Below, one piece after another: positions 27,245-36,916 of a DNA stretch of 64,000 nt. Each line of letters begins with the position of its first letter. Positions within the stretch are counted from its first letter, which is position 1. Below the pieces are notes generated by a model. It had not been told where the DNA came from. It saw nothing but the letters and a program-made list of their open reading frames with translations, and searched no databases. The stretch comes from Vitreoscilla massiliensis (GTDB taxonomy: Bacteria > Pseudomonadota > Gammaproteobacteria > Burkholderiales > Neisseriaceae), in assembly GCF_001457815.1 (NCBI RefSeq), contig NZ_LN898216.1:186001-250000 (forward strand). Reading direction: 5' to 3'. Made by a program: the position numbers and the translations under genes.

Positions 27245-29350
27245 CTACGCAGCTTCGCCCACTAACATGCCGCTGTGACGCAATAAAGCATCAATCTTAG
27301 GCTCACGGCCACGGAAGGCTTTGAACGAGGCCATGGCATCACGACTGCCGCCTACGGCCAAGATTTCATGCCAGAACTTCTGCCCCATTGCCGCCACATC
27401 TTCGGTTTCTTCAAACGCGCTGTAAGCATCGGCCGACAACAATTCCGCCCATTTGTAGCTGTAATAACCGGCAGAATAACCACCGGCAAAAATATGGCCG
27501 AAGCTGTGGGCAAAGCGGTTGTATTCCATGCTAGGCAATACCGCCACTTCACGGCGCACATCCAATAAGACCGAAGCCCAGTTTTCCGCCGCACCTTGTT
27601 GGTAAATCAACATATCAAACAGGCCAAATTCAATTTGGCGCAAGGTTTGCAGGCCGCTTTGGAAGTTTTTCGCTGCAATCATTTTGTCGTACAAGGCTTT
27701 AGGTAAGGCGTCGTGAGTGCTCTCATGTTCACTCATGCCTTGCAACACGTCGTATTCCCACACGAAGTTTTCCATGAATTGGCTCGGCAATTCCACCGCA
27801 TCCCATTCCACGCCATTAATGCCTGACACACCCAATTCGTCCACTTGCGTGAGCAAATGGTGCAAACCGTGGCCCATTTCATGGAATAAGGTCACGATTT
27901 CATCGTGGGTGAGGCGCGATTCTTTGTCGCCCACCGGTGGGGTGAAATTGCACACCAAATAAGCAATCGGTGATTGCGTGCCGTCTTTGAGCACACGGCG
28001 ACCGCGGTAATCGTTCATCCATGCGCCGCCACGTTTGCCTTCGCGCGCAAACAAATCCATGTACACGCCGCCAAACACTTTGCCGTCGCGCATCAATTCG
28101 TAATAGCGCACGTCTTTGTGCCAAGTCGGCACGGTTTTTTGTTGTAAGCTGATGCCGTACAAAGTCTTGATTTGCGCAAACAAACCTGCAATGACCTTGC
28201 TCACAGGGAAGTATTTTTTCACTTCTTGCTCTGAGAACGAGTATTTGGCTTCACGCAGTTTTTCGCTCACATAAGTGAAATCCCATGGTTGTGGGTCGTC
28301 CAAAGCCAAGCTTTCCTTGGCAAACGCCCACACTTCCGCCTTGTCTTGTTCGGCAAATGGGCGCGCTTTGGCAGCCAAATCGCGCAAGAATGTGGTCACT
28401 TGGTCTGGGGTTTCGGCCATTTTGGTGGCCAAAGACAATTCGGCGTAATTGGCAAAACCCAATAATTGCGCTTCTTGCGCGGCTATTTCCAAGATGCGTT
28501 TGATGTTGGCGGTATTGTCGAGTTTGGCATCGCCCAATTCACTCGCGCGTGTCACATAGGCTTGGTACATTTGCTGGCGCAAGGCACGATTGTCCGAATA
28601 TTGCATCACCGCCAAATAATGCGGGATTTGCAGGCCGATTTTGTAACCCGTTTTGCCTTCGGCCTCAGCCGCCGCAGCGAACATCGCCAAGGCATCGACA
28701 GGCAAGCCTGTGAGCTGGCTGTCGCGTTCCAACACCTCTGTCTCAGCATCCGCGCTGCAAGGCGAAGACGCGGATTGACTCAAACCTGCCAATGCGTGAC
28801 CATCGTCAAAATACAGCGCAAACGCATCGGTCGCGTCCATCACGTTTTGGCTGAACTGTGCCGACAATTGCGCGCTTTCGGTTTGCAAGGCCGCAAAAAC
28901 CTGTTGTTGTTCTGGGTTTAATTCGGCACCCGACAAGACAAAATCGCGCAAATCGTTGTCGAGTTTTTTCTGCTCGGCCGCGCTTAATTGGGCAAATTCA
29001 GGCGCGGCTTTGATGGCTTTAAAGCGGCCATACAATTCGATATCGAGGGAGATTTCGGTAAAAAATTGTGTCACTTCTGGCATCAAGCCGTTGTACACCG
29101 CACGCAATTCGGGTGTGTCCACCACCGAGTTCAGGTGCGCCACCACGCCCCAAATGCGCCCCACTTGTTCGGTAATGTCGGTCAAACGGGTAACGGTATT
29201 GTCCCAAGTAATGTCTGTTTGTGCTTTCACGGCGGCGATGGCAGCGCGCGCCTCGGTCATCGCTTGTGTCATGGCAGGTTCAATTTGTGCCACTTCTATC
29301 GCGTCAAAACGCGGCTCATCCTGCAATTGCAGCAAAACATTGTCTGACAT
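27245..29350 (-). CDS. prlC: Oligopeptidase A (M3 zinc peptidase)
   Basis: 701 residues, the length of E. coli PrlC, a cytoplasmic peptidase degrading signal peptides and short peptides. The catalytic zinc motif 'FHEMGHGLHHLL' (HExxH) lies near residue 484, with the third ligand Glu about 25 residues on ('GVEWDAVELPSQFMENF'). One stretch near residues 190-205 (SSPCSADAETE) is low-complexity and may be an insert. Confidence 0.96.
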   Translation of the reverse strand: MSDNVLLQLQDEPRFDAIEVAQIEPAMTQAMTEARAAIAAVKAQTDITWDNTVTRLTDITEQVGRIWGVVAHLNSVVDTPELRAVYNGLMPEVTQFFTEISLDIELYGRFKAIKAAPEFAQLSAAEQKKLDNDLRDFVLSGAELNPEQQQVFAALQTESAQLSAQFSQNVMDATDAFALYFDDGHALAGLSQSASSPCSADAETEVLERDSQLTGLPVDALAMFAAAAEAEGKTGYKIGLQIPHYLAVMQYSDNRALRQQMYQAYVTRASELGDAKLDNTANIKRILEIAAQEAQLLGFANYAELSLATKMAETPDQVTTFLRDLAAKARPFAEQDKAEVWAFAKESLALDDPQPWDFTYVSEKLREAKYSFSEQEVKKYFPVSKVIAGLFAQIKTLYGISLQQKTVPTWHKDVRYYELMRDGKVFGGVYMDLFAREGKRGGAWMNDYRGRRVLKDGTQSPIAYLVCNFTPPVGDKESRLTHDEIVTLFHEMGHGLHHLLTQVDELGVSGINGVEWDAVELPSQFMENFVWEYDVLQGMSEHESTHDALPKALYDKMIAAKNFQSGLQTLRQIEFGLFDMLIYQQGAAENWASVLLDVRREVAVLPSMEYNRFAHSFGHIFAGGYSAGYYSYKWAELLSADAYSAFEETEDVAAMGQKFWHEILAVGGSRDAMASFKAFRGREPKIDALLRHSGMLVGEAA

Positions 29351-29529
29351 AATCGGCTTTCTGTGCTTTTAAGATTCAATAGGATTTTAAATAAGGCTAG
29401 ACGCGCCAATTTCAATATCGGCGCTGGAAACATCTGTGGCCTTACTGTAAGCAATCTGCGGCAGACACTCAAGCTACTTGTCGCTATCGAGCCGATATGC
29501 ACAGCGTGAAAATGCCTGCACAAACACAC

Positions 29530-29563
29530 AAAAGCGGCCTGTAAACATTTACAGGCCGCTTTT
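29530..29563. terminator. Paired-DUS hairpin terminator
   Basis: A perfect 16-bp stem (29530-29545 with 29548-29563) with a 2-base loop, in the gap between prlC and the SIMPL-domain gene; it has T-runs on both sides. Confidence 0.85.
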
Positions 29564-29599
29564 TAATCTCTACAAACAATCTACTGGCTTAAATCATAT

Positions 29600-30307
29600 T
29601 TATTGCAATTGTATGCTGCCGCTGACATTGACGGTGATTTCGGTTTCGCCCGCCATGTCATTGGCGACACCACCGCTGTTGTCCATTTCCATTTTGGCCG
29701 AAGCCGCCAACGCATACATGCGCGGTGGGCGCACATTGACATTGGCATCGCCAACATTCAATTCCACGATTTTGTAATTGCGCGCACCCAACACGCGGGT
29801 GATGTGCGCCGCTTGTTGTTGGAAATTGTGTATCGCTTGTTCGGTTAATTGCATTTCATACTGACGGCGTGCGGCAGTGGTCAAACCATAATTTTGCGAT
29901 TCCAAACGCGCGTCTTGCTGTACTGCAGCCACCAATTGGTTGACCTTGGCCGTGTCTTCACTGAAGACGCTGAATTGGGCGTAATCGCGCCAACCGCGTT
30001 TTTCCATTTTGTTGTTCACATACTCGTTGTGTTCGTTAACAGAACGGTTGAGCAACTGCCCTTTCAGGCCGGCTTGTTCGATGGCCGCCATCACCCGATT
30101 GAGTTTGACCGTGTTGTCACGACTGGCATCGTTGCGGTTGGCGGCGGTGCTTTCCACCACCAAAGTCACGTTCAATTGGTTTTGCGGCACATTCATTTGC
30201 GCGCTGTCGCTCAATTGAATGATGTTGTAATGGATGTCTTTGGCCTGTGCCAACGAGGCGGCGCCCAATGCCACGCCCAAAACTGCCACGGTTTTCCAAA
30301 ATGCCAT
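29600..30307 (-). CDS. SIMPL-domain (DUF541) periplasmic protein
   Basis: 235 residues with a signal peptide (cleavage after 'ASLAQA'). The mature part has the YggE/DUF541 pattern: beta-alpha repeats, 'VESTAANRNDASRDNTVKLNRVM' in pieces, and 'GEITVNVSGSI'-like C-terminal strand. Family members are linked to oxidative or envelope stress, mechanism unknown. It follows nsrR by 15 bases, so they may be co-transcribed. Confidence 0.85.
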   Translation of the reverse strand: MAFWKTVAVLGVALGAASLAQAKDIHYNIIQLSDSAQMNVPQNQLNVTLVVESTAANRNDASRDNTVKLNRVMAAIEQAGLKGQLLNRSVNEHNEYVNNKMEKRGWRDYAQFSVFSEDTAKVNQLVAAVQQDARLESQNYGLTTAARRQYEMQLTEQAIHNFQQQAAHITRVLGARNYKIVELNVGDANVNVRPPRMYALAASAKMEMDNSGGVANDMAGETEITVNVSGSIQLQ

Positions 30308-30322
30308 AGGTGCTCCTTAAAC

Positions 30323-30775
30323 TTAAGAATGGGGGGTATGTTCAACAATGACCGGCAAGATGCTTGCCAATGGCTGTGTCACCACATCGGCCAAGCTGTA
30401 TTGATTCAGAAACAGGTAAAATTGTTCCAATGCTTGTTGCAAGATGGTTGGCAAACCGCAAGCCGGCAACAACACGCACGGTGGCTGTTGGCAATTGACC
30501 AAGCGCTCACCGTTAACGCTGTTTTGCTCCAACGCTCGCACCACATCGCCTATGGCATAGTTTACAGGCCGCTTGGCCAAGGCAATGCCACCGCTTTTGC
30601 CGCGACTGGTATTGAGCCATTGCTGTTGCGCCATAAAGTGCACCACTTTGACCAAGTGGTTTTTGGAAACCTGTAAATCCTCAGCCAAACGCGCAATGGT
30701 GACGCTGGGCGCGTCGGTACTGCTCAAATACATCAAAACGCGTATGCCCAAATCCGTGAAGCGATTTAACTGCAT
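30323..30775 (-). CDS. nsrR: Rrf2-family nitric-oxide sensor NsrR
   Basis: 150 residues: a winged-helix N-terminus ('LAEDLQVSKNHLVKVVHFMAQ') and three cysteines spaced C-X4-C-X5-C (NCQQPPCVLLPAC, about residues 94-105). That spacing binds the NO-sensitive Fe-S cluster in NsrR. It lies next to hmp on the same strand, and a near-perfect NsrR operator precedes hmp. A DUS is read here as KRPV. Confidence 0.93.
   Translation of the reverse strand: MQLNRFTDLGIRVLMYLSSTDAPSVTIARLAEDLQVSKNHLVKVVHFMAQQQWLNTSRGKSGGIALAKRPVNYAIGDVVRALEQNSVNGERLVNCQQPPCVLLPACGLPTILQQALEQFYLFLNQYSLADVVTQPLASILPVIVEHTPHS
30563..30574 (-). repeat. Single DUS inside nsrR
   Basis: Coding-strand uptake word read as Lys-Arg-Pro-Val. 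Confidence 0.8.
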
Positions 30776-30840
30776 GCTGCCAACCCAATTGTGTCAAACA
30801 AGTCAGCAGCATACCTTAAATCGCTGATATCCCCCAAATC

Positions 30841-32055
30841 TTATGCCATCGCCGCCGCAATACCACCGGTATTGAAGGCTTCCATGTGAATTTGTGCGGC
30901 AGGAATGCCCAAAGCCTGCAGGCTTTGGTATTGCGCACGCATAAAGCCAACCGGACCACAAACATAGTAATCGGCATCTGCTGGCAACAAATCGGCATCG
31001 ACTTGCTGCAAATCCAAGCGGCCTATCGCTTGTACTGCCAAATCGGATTGCGGCGCCGCTTCACACGCTAAATACGTGTGCAATTGTGGGAAGCGCTGTT
31101 TGATGGCGGTAATGGCATGGCTCATGCTCAAGCTCGCCTCATCGCGACAGGCATGGATGAAACTGGTGGTGTGTGGCATATTGTGCGCCGCGACCTGACC
31201 CAACATCGCCATCATCGGCGTAATGCCCACGCCGGCGCTGATGAAGACATTGGCTTTGTCCGCGTTTAGCAGCACAAAATCACCATTTGGATGCGACACT
31301 TCCAACACATCACCCACTTGCACATGTGCATGCAAGGTATTGGACACATAACCTGCGGCATAAACCTCGCTGGCGCTTTCGCGCTTCACCGAAATGCGCC
31401 ATTCATTGCCATTGGCCGCTTGTGACAGCGAATATTGGCGCGGTTGTTTGATGCCCAGTTCAGGCACTTCCACGCGCACCGACACATATTGTCCCGCTTG
31501 ATAATCTGGCAAGGCAGCACCATCAACAGGCTGCAAATAAAACGAGGTGATGACATTGCTTTCAACTTGTTTGCGCACCACTTTGAAACCGCGCCAACCA
31601 TTCCAGCCACCTTGTGTCGCCGCTTGTTCGGCATAGCGTTGTTTTTCAGCTGCAATCAAAATGTCGGCCAATTGGCCATATGCCGCCGCCCAAGCCGCAA
31701 TCAAATCGCTGTCCATGGGCACGTTCAACACCTCGCTGATGGAATGCAATAGGTTTTCGCCCACAATCGCATATTGGTCGGCCTGTATGTTCAAACTCAC
31801 GTGTTTGGCGACGATTAAATTCACCGCATCACCCAAAACCGCCAAATTCTCAATGTTTTCTGCGTAAGCCAAGACCGCACCTGCCAAGGCTTTGGCCTGA
31901 GCGCCGCTGCGTTGGTGCCCCAAATTGAAGGTTGCTTTCAATTCAGGATGCTTGTTCAACATGCGTTGGTAAAAATAATCGGTTAAGGCCACACCGCTTG
32001 CGCGCAAAACAGGGACAGTGGCTTTGATGAGTTCAAGTTGTTGTGTGTTCAACAT
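30841..32055 (-). CDS. hmp: Flavohaemoprotein, nitric oxide dioxygenase
   Basis: 404 residues. The N-terminal globin (1-140) has Tyr at B10 ('LTDYFYQRML'), CD1 Phe ('ATFNLGH') and the proximal His in 'VAKHVSL'. A FAD domain with 'RQYSLS' and an NAD(P)H domain with 'GVGITPMMAM' follow. It oxidises NO to nitrate. A full three-domain Hmp, not a single-domain Vitreoscilla-type globin. Controlled by NsrR through the operator at 32083-32105. Confidence 0.96.
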   Translation of the reverse strand: MLNTQQLELIKATVPVLRASGVALTDYFYQRMLNKHPELKATFNLGHQRSGAQAKALAGAVLAYAENIENLAVLGDAVNLIVAKHVSLNIQADQYAIVGENLLHSISEVLNVPMDSDLIAAWAAAYGQLADILIAAEKQRYAEQAATQGGWNGWRGFKVVRKQVESNVITSFYLQPVDGAALPDYQAGQYVSVRVEVPELGIKQPRQYSLSQAANGNEWRISVKRESASEVYAAGYVSNTLHAHVQVGDVLEVSHPNGDFVLLNADKANVFISAGVGITPMMAMLGQVAAHNMPHTTSFIHACRDEASLSMSHAITAIKQRFPQLHTYLACEAAPQSDLAVQAIGRLDLQQVDADLLPADADYYVCGPVGFMRAQYQSLQALGIPAAQIHMEAFNTGGIAAAMA

Positions 32056-32082
32056 GGTGATGCTTTCATGGGTGTTTGTTTA

Positions 32083-32105
32083 AAGATGTATTTAAAATAC
32101 ATTAT
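32083..32105 (-). promoter_or_regulatory. NsrR operator upstream of hmp
   Basis: AAGATGTATTT, one base, then AAATACATTATT: a near-perfect match to the 11-1-11 NsrR palindrome (AAGATGYATTT-N-AAATRCATCTT). It begins 28 bases before the hmp start codon, where it would cover the promoter. Confidence 0.85.
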
Positions 32106-32117
32106 TAATATTAACAC

Positions 32118-32149
32118 AAAAGCGGCCTGTAAACTTACAGGCCGCTTTT
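32118..32149. terminator. Paired-DUS hairpin terminator
   Basis: A perfect 15-bp stem with a 2-base loop and a T-run, between the lipoprotein gene and the hmp promoter; it isolates hmp from upstream transcription. Confidence 0.85.
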
Positions 32150-32166
32150 TATTTAATGTGAATCAA

Positions 32167-32901
32167 TCAGCGCGTTTCGATGGCATTGAAAAAGCGGCGC
32201 AAACCTTGTGCAGCCAACGAAGGCTCGCCTTGTTCCACCAACACCATAGGATGCTCAGTACCATCGGCATAACCCAACCACGCTTCAGCTTGGTGCGCTT
32301 GTGAGATCCCTTTCACCACTTGATACGGGATGTCGAAATACTGCACCGAACCATTTTTGCGCCCTGCATTTTGAATGGCTTCAGCAGGCCACGTCGCCAC
32401 ATAATCGTAAGCAGTACCATCAATATCGAAACGAATATTGGTCATGTCTTGCGCACGCACACGGTGGTACACATACAAGCGCACAGTTTGTGGCGTGGTA
32501 TTGTGCCAACGCGCTTCGATTTCGCGGCTTTGGTCCAATACCCCTTTGCCTTGCAAAGTGGCATATGGCAACATCCAATAATAAGTACTGCCATCTTGGA
32601 AATGGCTGCGCGTGTACACACCGCTGCTGTCACTGAACGAAGGTGGCGTTTGCATCAAACTTGAACTTTCGGCCACAGTCTCGTTTTGCAGCGCATCGGC
32701 CTTACTGGTTTCAACGATGCCTGTGTGCCTGTCCACATCCGCCACGCACGGACGCGCAAAATGTTCGCCATAGCGTTTTTTCACTTGCTCGTAATTTTGA
32801 TGACAGGCGCGACCGTCTGCATCTTGCACCAAAATCGGCGTTGTACATGCTGATAATAAGCACGCTGCCAACAGCATGCCTCCTATGTGTCCAAGTTTCA
32901 T
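32167..32901 (-). CDS. Lipoprotein of unknown function, 244 aa
   Basis: Start at 32901 (MKLGHIGGMLLAACLLSAC) with lipobox 'LLSAC'. The mature part is mixed alpha/beta with many aromatic residues ('STYYWMLPYATLQGKG', 'YVYHRVRAQDMTNIRFDIDG'). It has no domain I recognise. It stands alone between paired-DUS and a promoter-like AT-rich gap. Likely an outer-membrane-anchored periplasmic protein. Confidence 0.75.
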   Translation of the reverse strand: MKLGHIGGMLLAACLLSACTTPILVQDADGRACHQNYEQVKKRYGEHFARPCVADVDRHTGIVETSKADALQNETVAESSSLMQTPPSFSDSSGVYTRSHFQDGSTYYWMLPYATLQGKGVLDQSREIEARWHNTTPQTVRLYVYHRVRAQDMTNIRFDIDGTAYDYVATWPAEAIQNAGRKNGSVQYFDIPYQVVKGISQAHQAEAWLGYADGTEHPMVLVEQGEPSLAAQGLRRFFNAIETR

Positions 32902-33145
32902 AGCATCTCTTCTCAATCGGGTTACCCGGTTCAATGGGAACACATGGTAAGTTAAATGACATCATTTTGTGTAAAATTTGATGTGATAGCACCGCAATTC
33001 GCACCAAAAGACCAACATCGGCACTTGCATTGAATCTTAACGCTCAGCTGCAATTTTACCTGTTAGTCAAACTGTGGTAAAACGCCACTTTAGCGAGCGT
33101 TGTTTCGCGCTTCGTGCCACCTTAAATCTTACAAAGACATATGCC

Positions 33146-33403
33146 ATGACCATAATGAATTTACTCAAACCTTTGTGTGTGTGTGTGATGAGCGGCTTGA
33201 TACTGACAGCCTGTAGTTGGAATACCTATACCAAAGAAGATGGCACTACCGGTTTGCGCCCCACCAATAAATTTGGTCAATCAGTGTATTACGAAGATGG
33301 CACTTACGCCCGCGATCAGCGTTATAACGAATATCGCCCCATCCGTCGCGTGTTGAGCGAAGAGCCTGCAAGCCCAAATGATGAGCGTGTGCGCTGGCAG
33401 TAA
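33146..33403 (+). CDS. Small lipoprotein, 85 aa
   Basis: From ATG 33146 (or 33155) a signal peptide with lipobox 'LILTAC' is followed by a short mature part rich in Tyr, Arg and Asp ('NTYTKEDGTTGLRPTNKFG'). No family recognised and no clear Shine-Dalgarno. It lies 70 bases upstream of glmU on the same strand. Confidence 0.65.
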   Translation: MTIMNLLKPLCVCVMSGLILTACSWNTYTKEDGTTGLRPTNKFGQSVYYEDGTYARDQRYNEYRPIRRVLSEEPASPNDERVRWQ

Positions 33404-33473
33404 GCCCGCCATAGAGGCATTGTTTTTGCTTCGCAGACCCAGTTTATTAATTTATTCATTTTAAAGTGCTTGT

Positions 33474-34838
33474 ATGAATGCTTCATTGCATATTGTGATT
33501 TTAGCGGCCGGTAAAGGCACGCGCATGTATTCCAAACTCCCCAAAGTATTGCACCAAATCGGTGGTTTGCCCCTAGTGCAACATGTGATTAACACCGCCC
33601 AAAGTTTGGATCCTGCCTCGATACAAGTGGTCATCGGCCACGGCAAAGAATTGGTACAAGAACAGATACACAGTGATGTTACTTGGGTGGTACAAGACCA
33701 ACAATTGGGCACAGGCCACGCCGTTAAATGTGCGTTACCGCACTTGCCCAAAGATGGCAAAACCCTGATTTTGTACGGCGATGTGCCGTTAACCGATGCC
33801 GAAACCTTACAGCAATTGTTACAACAAGCCGGCGATGAAGTCGGTTTGCTCACCGATGTGTTGGAACACCCGCACGGCTATGGTCGCATCATCCGCAATG
33901 AAAACGGTATATGTGCCATTGTTGAGGAAAAAGACGCCAACGCCAAACAAAAAGCCATCCGTGAAATCAATACCGGCATCTTGGTCTTGCCCAACAGCCA
34001 TTTGGAAAAATGGTTGTCTACCTTGCAAAACAGCAATGCCCAAGGTGAGTATTATTTAACCGATGTGATTGCCTTGGCCGTGGCCGATGGCATTACCGTG
34101 CATGGCATGACCGTGCGTGAGAGCTATTTGGCCGCCGGCATCAACAACAAATTGCAATTGGCCGAAATCGAACGCGTGTTTCAATTGAACCAAGCGCAGC
34201 AACTGATGACTGCCGGTGTCACTTTGCGCGACCCCAACCGCTTTGATTTGCGTGGCAGCTTAAGCCACGGGCAAGATTGCATCATTGATGTGGGCGTGGT
34301 CATCGAAGGCGCATGCGAGTTTGGCGACGATGTCGAAATCGGTGCCCATTGTGTACTGAGCAATGTCAAAATCGGCTCAGGTTGCCAAATTGCCCCATTC
34401 AGCCATTTGAGTGATTGTGTGATCGGCAACGACGCCCGCATTGGCCCGTTTGCGCGTTTGCGCCCAAATGCGCATTTGGGCAACGATGTGCACGTAGGCA
34501 ATTTTGTCGAAGTGAAAAACAGTACCGTTGGCAATGGCTCCAAAATCAACCATTTGACTTACATCGGCGATGCCAGCATAGGCACAGACACCAATGTCGG
34601 TGCCGGCTCCATCACGTGTAATTACGATGGGGTAAACAAATTTAAAACCGTGATTGGTGACCATGTGCGCATCGGTTCAGGCACGATGATGGTGGCGCCA
34701 GTCAACATAGGCGACAAAGCCACCACCGGTGCAGGCAGCGTCATTACCAAAGACTGCCCAGCAGGCCAGTTGACCATAGGTCGTACCCGTCAGGTGACGA
34801 TAGAAAAATGGCAACGTCCTGAAAAAACCGACAAATAA
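33474..34838 (+). CDS. glmU: Bifunctional GlcNAc-1-P uridylyltransferase / glucosamine-1-P acetyltransferase
   Basis: Makes UDP-GlcNAc for peptidoglycan and lipid A. 454 residues: an N-terminal nucleotidyltransferase with 'ILAAGKGTRMYSKLPKVLH', and a C-terminal left-handed beta-helix acetyltransferase ('GAGSITCNYDGVNKFKTVIG'). It precedes glmS by 43 bases, giving the last steps from fructose-6-P in one unit. Confidence 0.98.
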   Translation: MNASLHIVILAAGKGTRMYSKLPKVLHQIGGLPLVQHVINTAQSLDPASIQVVIGHGKELVQEQIHSDVTWVVQDQQLGTGHAVKCALPHLPKDGKTLILYGDVPLTDAETLQQLLQQAGDEVGLLTDVLEHPHGYGRIIRNENGICAIVEEKDANAKQKAIREINTGILVLPNSHLEKWLSTLQNSNAQGEYYLTDVIALAVADGITVHGMTVRESYLAAGINNKLQLAEIERVFQLNQAQQLMTAGVTLRDPNRFDLRGSLSHGQDCIIDVGVVIEGACEFGDDVEIGAHCVLSNVKIGSGCQIAPFSHLSDCVIGNDARIGPFARLRPNAHLGNDVHVGNFVEVKNSTVGNGSKINHLTYIGDASIGTDTNVGAGSITCNYDGVNKFKTVIGDHVRIGSGTMMVAPVNIGDKATTGAGSVITKDCPAGQLTIGRTRQVTIEKWQRPEKTDK

Positions 34839-34881
34839 CACCCAATCACACCTAATAGCAATCTTAGAATAAGGAAGCAGT

Positions 34882-36723
34882 ATGTGCGGCATTGTTGGCG
34901 CCATTCGCCAGACTTCAAACGCAGTAGAATTTTTAGTAGAAGGTTTAAAACGCCTTGAATACCGTGGTTACGATTCTTCAGGCATCGCCGTCGATACGCC
35001 CAATGGCATAGCACGTGTGCGCCGTGTTGGCCGTGTGGCCTCTATGGAAGAAGCCGCCAACGAAGTGGGCTTAAGCGGCTATTTGGGCATAGGCCATACC
35101 CGTTGGGCCACCCACGGCGGCGTGACCGAGCCAAATGCCCATCCACATGTTTCCAATGATTTGATTGCCGTGGTCCACAACGGCATCATTGAAAACTTTG
35201 AAAGCGAACGCGCACGTTTGCAAGCTTTGGGCTATGCCTTCAGCTCACAAACCGACACCGAAGTGATTGCACATGCGGTGCATTACGAGTACACCCACGC
35301 GCATCAAGGCCAGTTGTTTGCTGCAGTACAAGCGGCCTGTAAACACTTCCACGGTGCTTACGCCATTGCGGTGATTGCACAAGACCAAAAAGACGAATTG
35401 GTGGTGGCGCGCATGGGCTGTCCATTGCTGGTGGCTTTGGGTGATAGCGAAACCTTTATTGCCTCTGACGTGTCAGCTGTCATTGCCCACACCCGCCGCG
35501 TGGTGTTCTTGGAAGACGGCGATGTGGCGCGTTTGACCACAGCTGGCATCGCCGCATTGGTCGATAAAACTGGTAACAGCGTGGAACGTGCGGTGCGCGT
35601 GTCTGAATTGTCATTGGCCTCGTTGGAATTGGGCCCTTACAACCATTTCATGCAAAAAGAAATCCACGAGCAGCCTAAAGCCATCGCCGACACCGCTGAA
35701 GTGTTGATAGACGACGCCTTCCATCCCGAAATCTTTGGTGAAAAAGCCGCTGAGGTGTTTAACGACATCCACAGCATCAAAATCTTGGCTTGCGGCACTT
35801 CGTTTTATGCCGGTTTGACCGCCAAATACTGGTTGGAAAGCATCGCCAAAATCCCGTGTGATGTGGAAATTGCCAGCGAATTCCGCTACCGCGACGTCAT
35901 CGCCGATCCTAAGCAATTGATTGTGACCATTTCCCAATCGGGCGAAACCTTGGACACCATGGAAGCGTTGAAATACGCACATTCCTTAGGTCAAACCCAC
36001 AGCTTGTCGATTTGCAATGTGATGGAAAGCGCCTTGCCACGCGAAAGCGAATTGGTGTTTTACACCCGCGCTGGTGCCGAAATTGGCGTGGCCTCAACCA
36101 AAGCGTTTACCACCCAATTGGTGGCCTTGTTTGGTTTGTCTGTGACTTTGGGCATTTTAAAAGGCCATGTCGATGCGGCCAAACAGCAAAGCTATTTGGA
36201 ACAATTGCGCCAATTGCCAGGCAGCATCCAACACGCGTTGAATTTGGAACCGCAAATCGTGTTGTGGGCACAGCAATTCGCCAAAAAATCCGATGCACTG
36301 TTCTTGGGTCGTGGCATCCATTACCCAGTGGCTTTGGAAGGCGCGTTGAAACTGAAAGAAATCACTTACATCCATGCCGAAGCCTATCCAGCCGGTGAAT
36401 TGAAACACGGCCCATTGGCCTTGGTGGATGAAAACATGCCAGTGGTGGTGATTGCGCCGCACGACAAACTGCTCGACAAAGTCAAAGCCAATATGCAAGA
36501 AGTCAGCGCCCGTGGCGGTGAATTGTTTGTGTTTGCCGATTTGGACAGCAATTTCACCGAATCGGAAGGCGTGCACGTCATCCGCACACCGCGTCATGTT
36601 GGTGATTTATCGCCGATTTTGCACACCATTCCGGTGCAATTATTGTCTTACCACGCCGCTTTGGCGCGTGGCACCGACGTCGACAAGCCGCGCAATTTGG
36701 CCAAATCGGTAACCGTCGAATAA
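34882..36723 (+). CDS. glmS: Glutamine--fructose-6-phosphate aminotransferase
   Basis: 613 residues, family length. The N-terminal nucleophile Cys2 (MCGIVGAIR) glutaminase domain is followed by two SIS sugar-isomerase domains ('[17 protein letters not shown]', '[13 protein letters not shown]') and the C-terminal '[11 protein letters not shown]'. No glmS ribozyme is visible in the 43-base leader. A DUS at 35330-35341 is read as AACK. Confidence 0.98.
   Translation: MCGIVGAIRQTSNAVEFLVEGLKRLEYRGYDSSGIAVDTPNGIARVRRVGRVASMEEAANEVGLSGYLGIGHTRWATHGGVTEPNAHPHVSNDLIAVVHNGIIENFESERARLQALGYAFSSQTDTEVIAHAVHYEYTHAHQGQLFAAVQAACKHFHGAYAIAVIAQDQKDELVVARMGCPLLVALGDSETFIASDVSAVIAHTRRVVFLEDGDVARLTTAGIAALVDKTGNSVERAVRVSELSLASLELGPYNHFMQKEIHEQPKAIADTAEVLIDDAFHPEIFGEKAAEVFNDIHSIKILACGTSFYAGLTAKYWLESIAKIPCDVEIASEFRYRDVIADPKQLIVTISQSGETLDTMEALKYAHSLGQTHSLSICNVMESALPRESELVFYTRAGAEIGVASTKAFTTQLVALFGLSVTLGILKGHVDAAKQQSYLEQLRQLPGSIQHALNLEPQIVLWAQQFAKKSDALFLGRGIHYPVALEGALKLKEITYIHAEAYPAGELKHGPLALVDENMPVVVIAPHDKLLDKVKANMQEVSARGGELFVFADLDSNFTESEGVHVIRTPRHVGDLSPILHTIPVQLLSYHAALARGTDVDKPRNLAKSVTVE
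35330..35341 (+). repeat. Single DUS inside glmS
   Basis: AAGCGGCCTGTA read as Ala-Ala-Cys-Lys (frame 3). Confidence 0.8.
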
Positions 36724-36762
36724 TCCGCTGACACCGCCGCCAGCAGCGGCTGGTAATCCTAC

Positions 36763-36802
36763 AACCACAATGTGTGTTCATCACATTGTGGTTTTGTTTT
36801 TT
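36763..36802 (+). terminator. Rho-independent terminator after glmS
   Basis: A 12-bp stem (AACCACAATGTG with CACATTGTGGTT), 7-base loop and T-rich tail. Confidence 0.92.
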
Positions 36803-36827
36803 GGTTTGCATCACACCTGTTGATACA

Positions 36828-36865
36828 TTTACAGGCCGCATCAGTGATTTGATGCGGCCTGTAAA
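36828..36865. repeat. Paired-DUS hairpin
   Basis: A 16-bp perfect stem (36828-36843 with 36850-36865), here with the words pointing outwards (TACAGGCCGCAT first), between convergent genes and between two other terminators. Confidence 0.85.
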
Positions 36866-36867
36866 AC

Positions 36868-36895
36868 CAATACCCTGCTCGATAGCAGGGTATTG
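36868..36895 (-). terminator. Terminator of the MHS transporter gene
   Basis: CAATACCCTGC pairs with GCAGGGTATTG (11 bp, 6-base loop); a TTTT follows on the minus strand. Confidence 0.85.
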
Positions 36896-36916
36896 AAAAT
36901 GTGAAAGTAAACTGGG

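Noticed and set aside
30841..32055. Vitreoscilla-type single-domain haemoglobin as a clue to genus
   Set aside because: The gene is a full flavohaemoprotein with FAD and NAD domains, so it does not point to Vitreoscilla.
34839..34881. glmS ribozyme or riboswitch
   Set aside because: The glmU-glmS gap is only 43 bases and shows no such structure.
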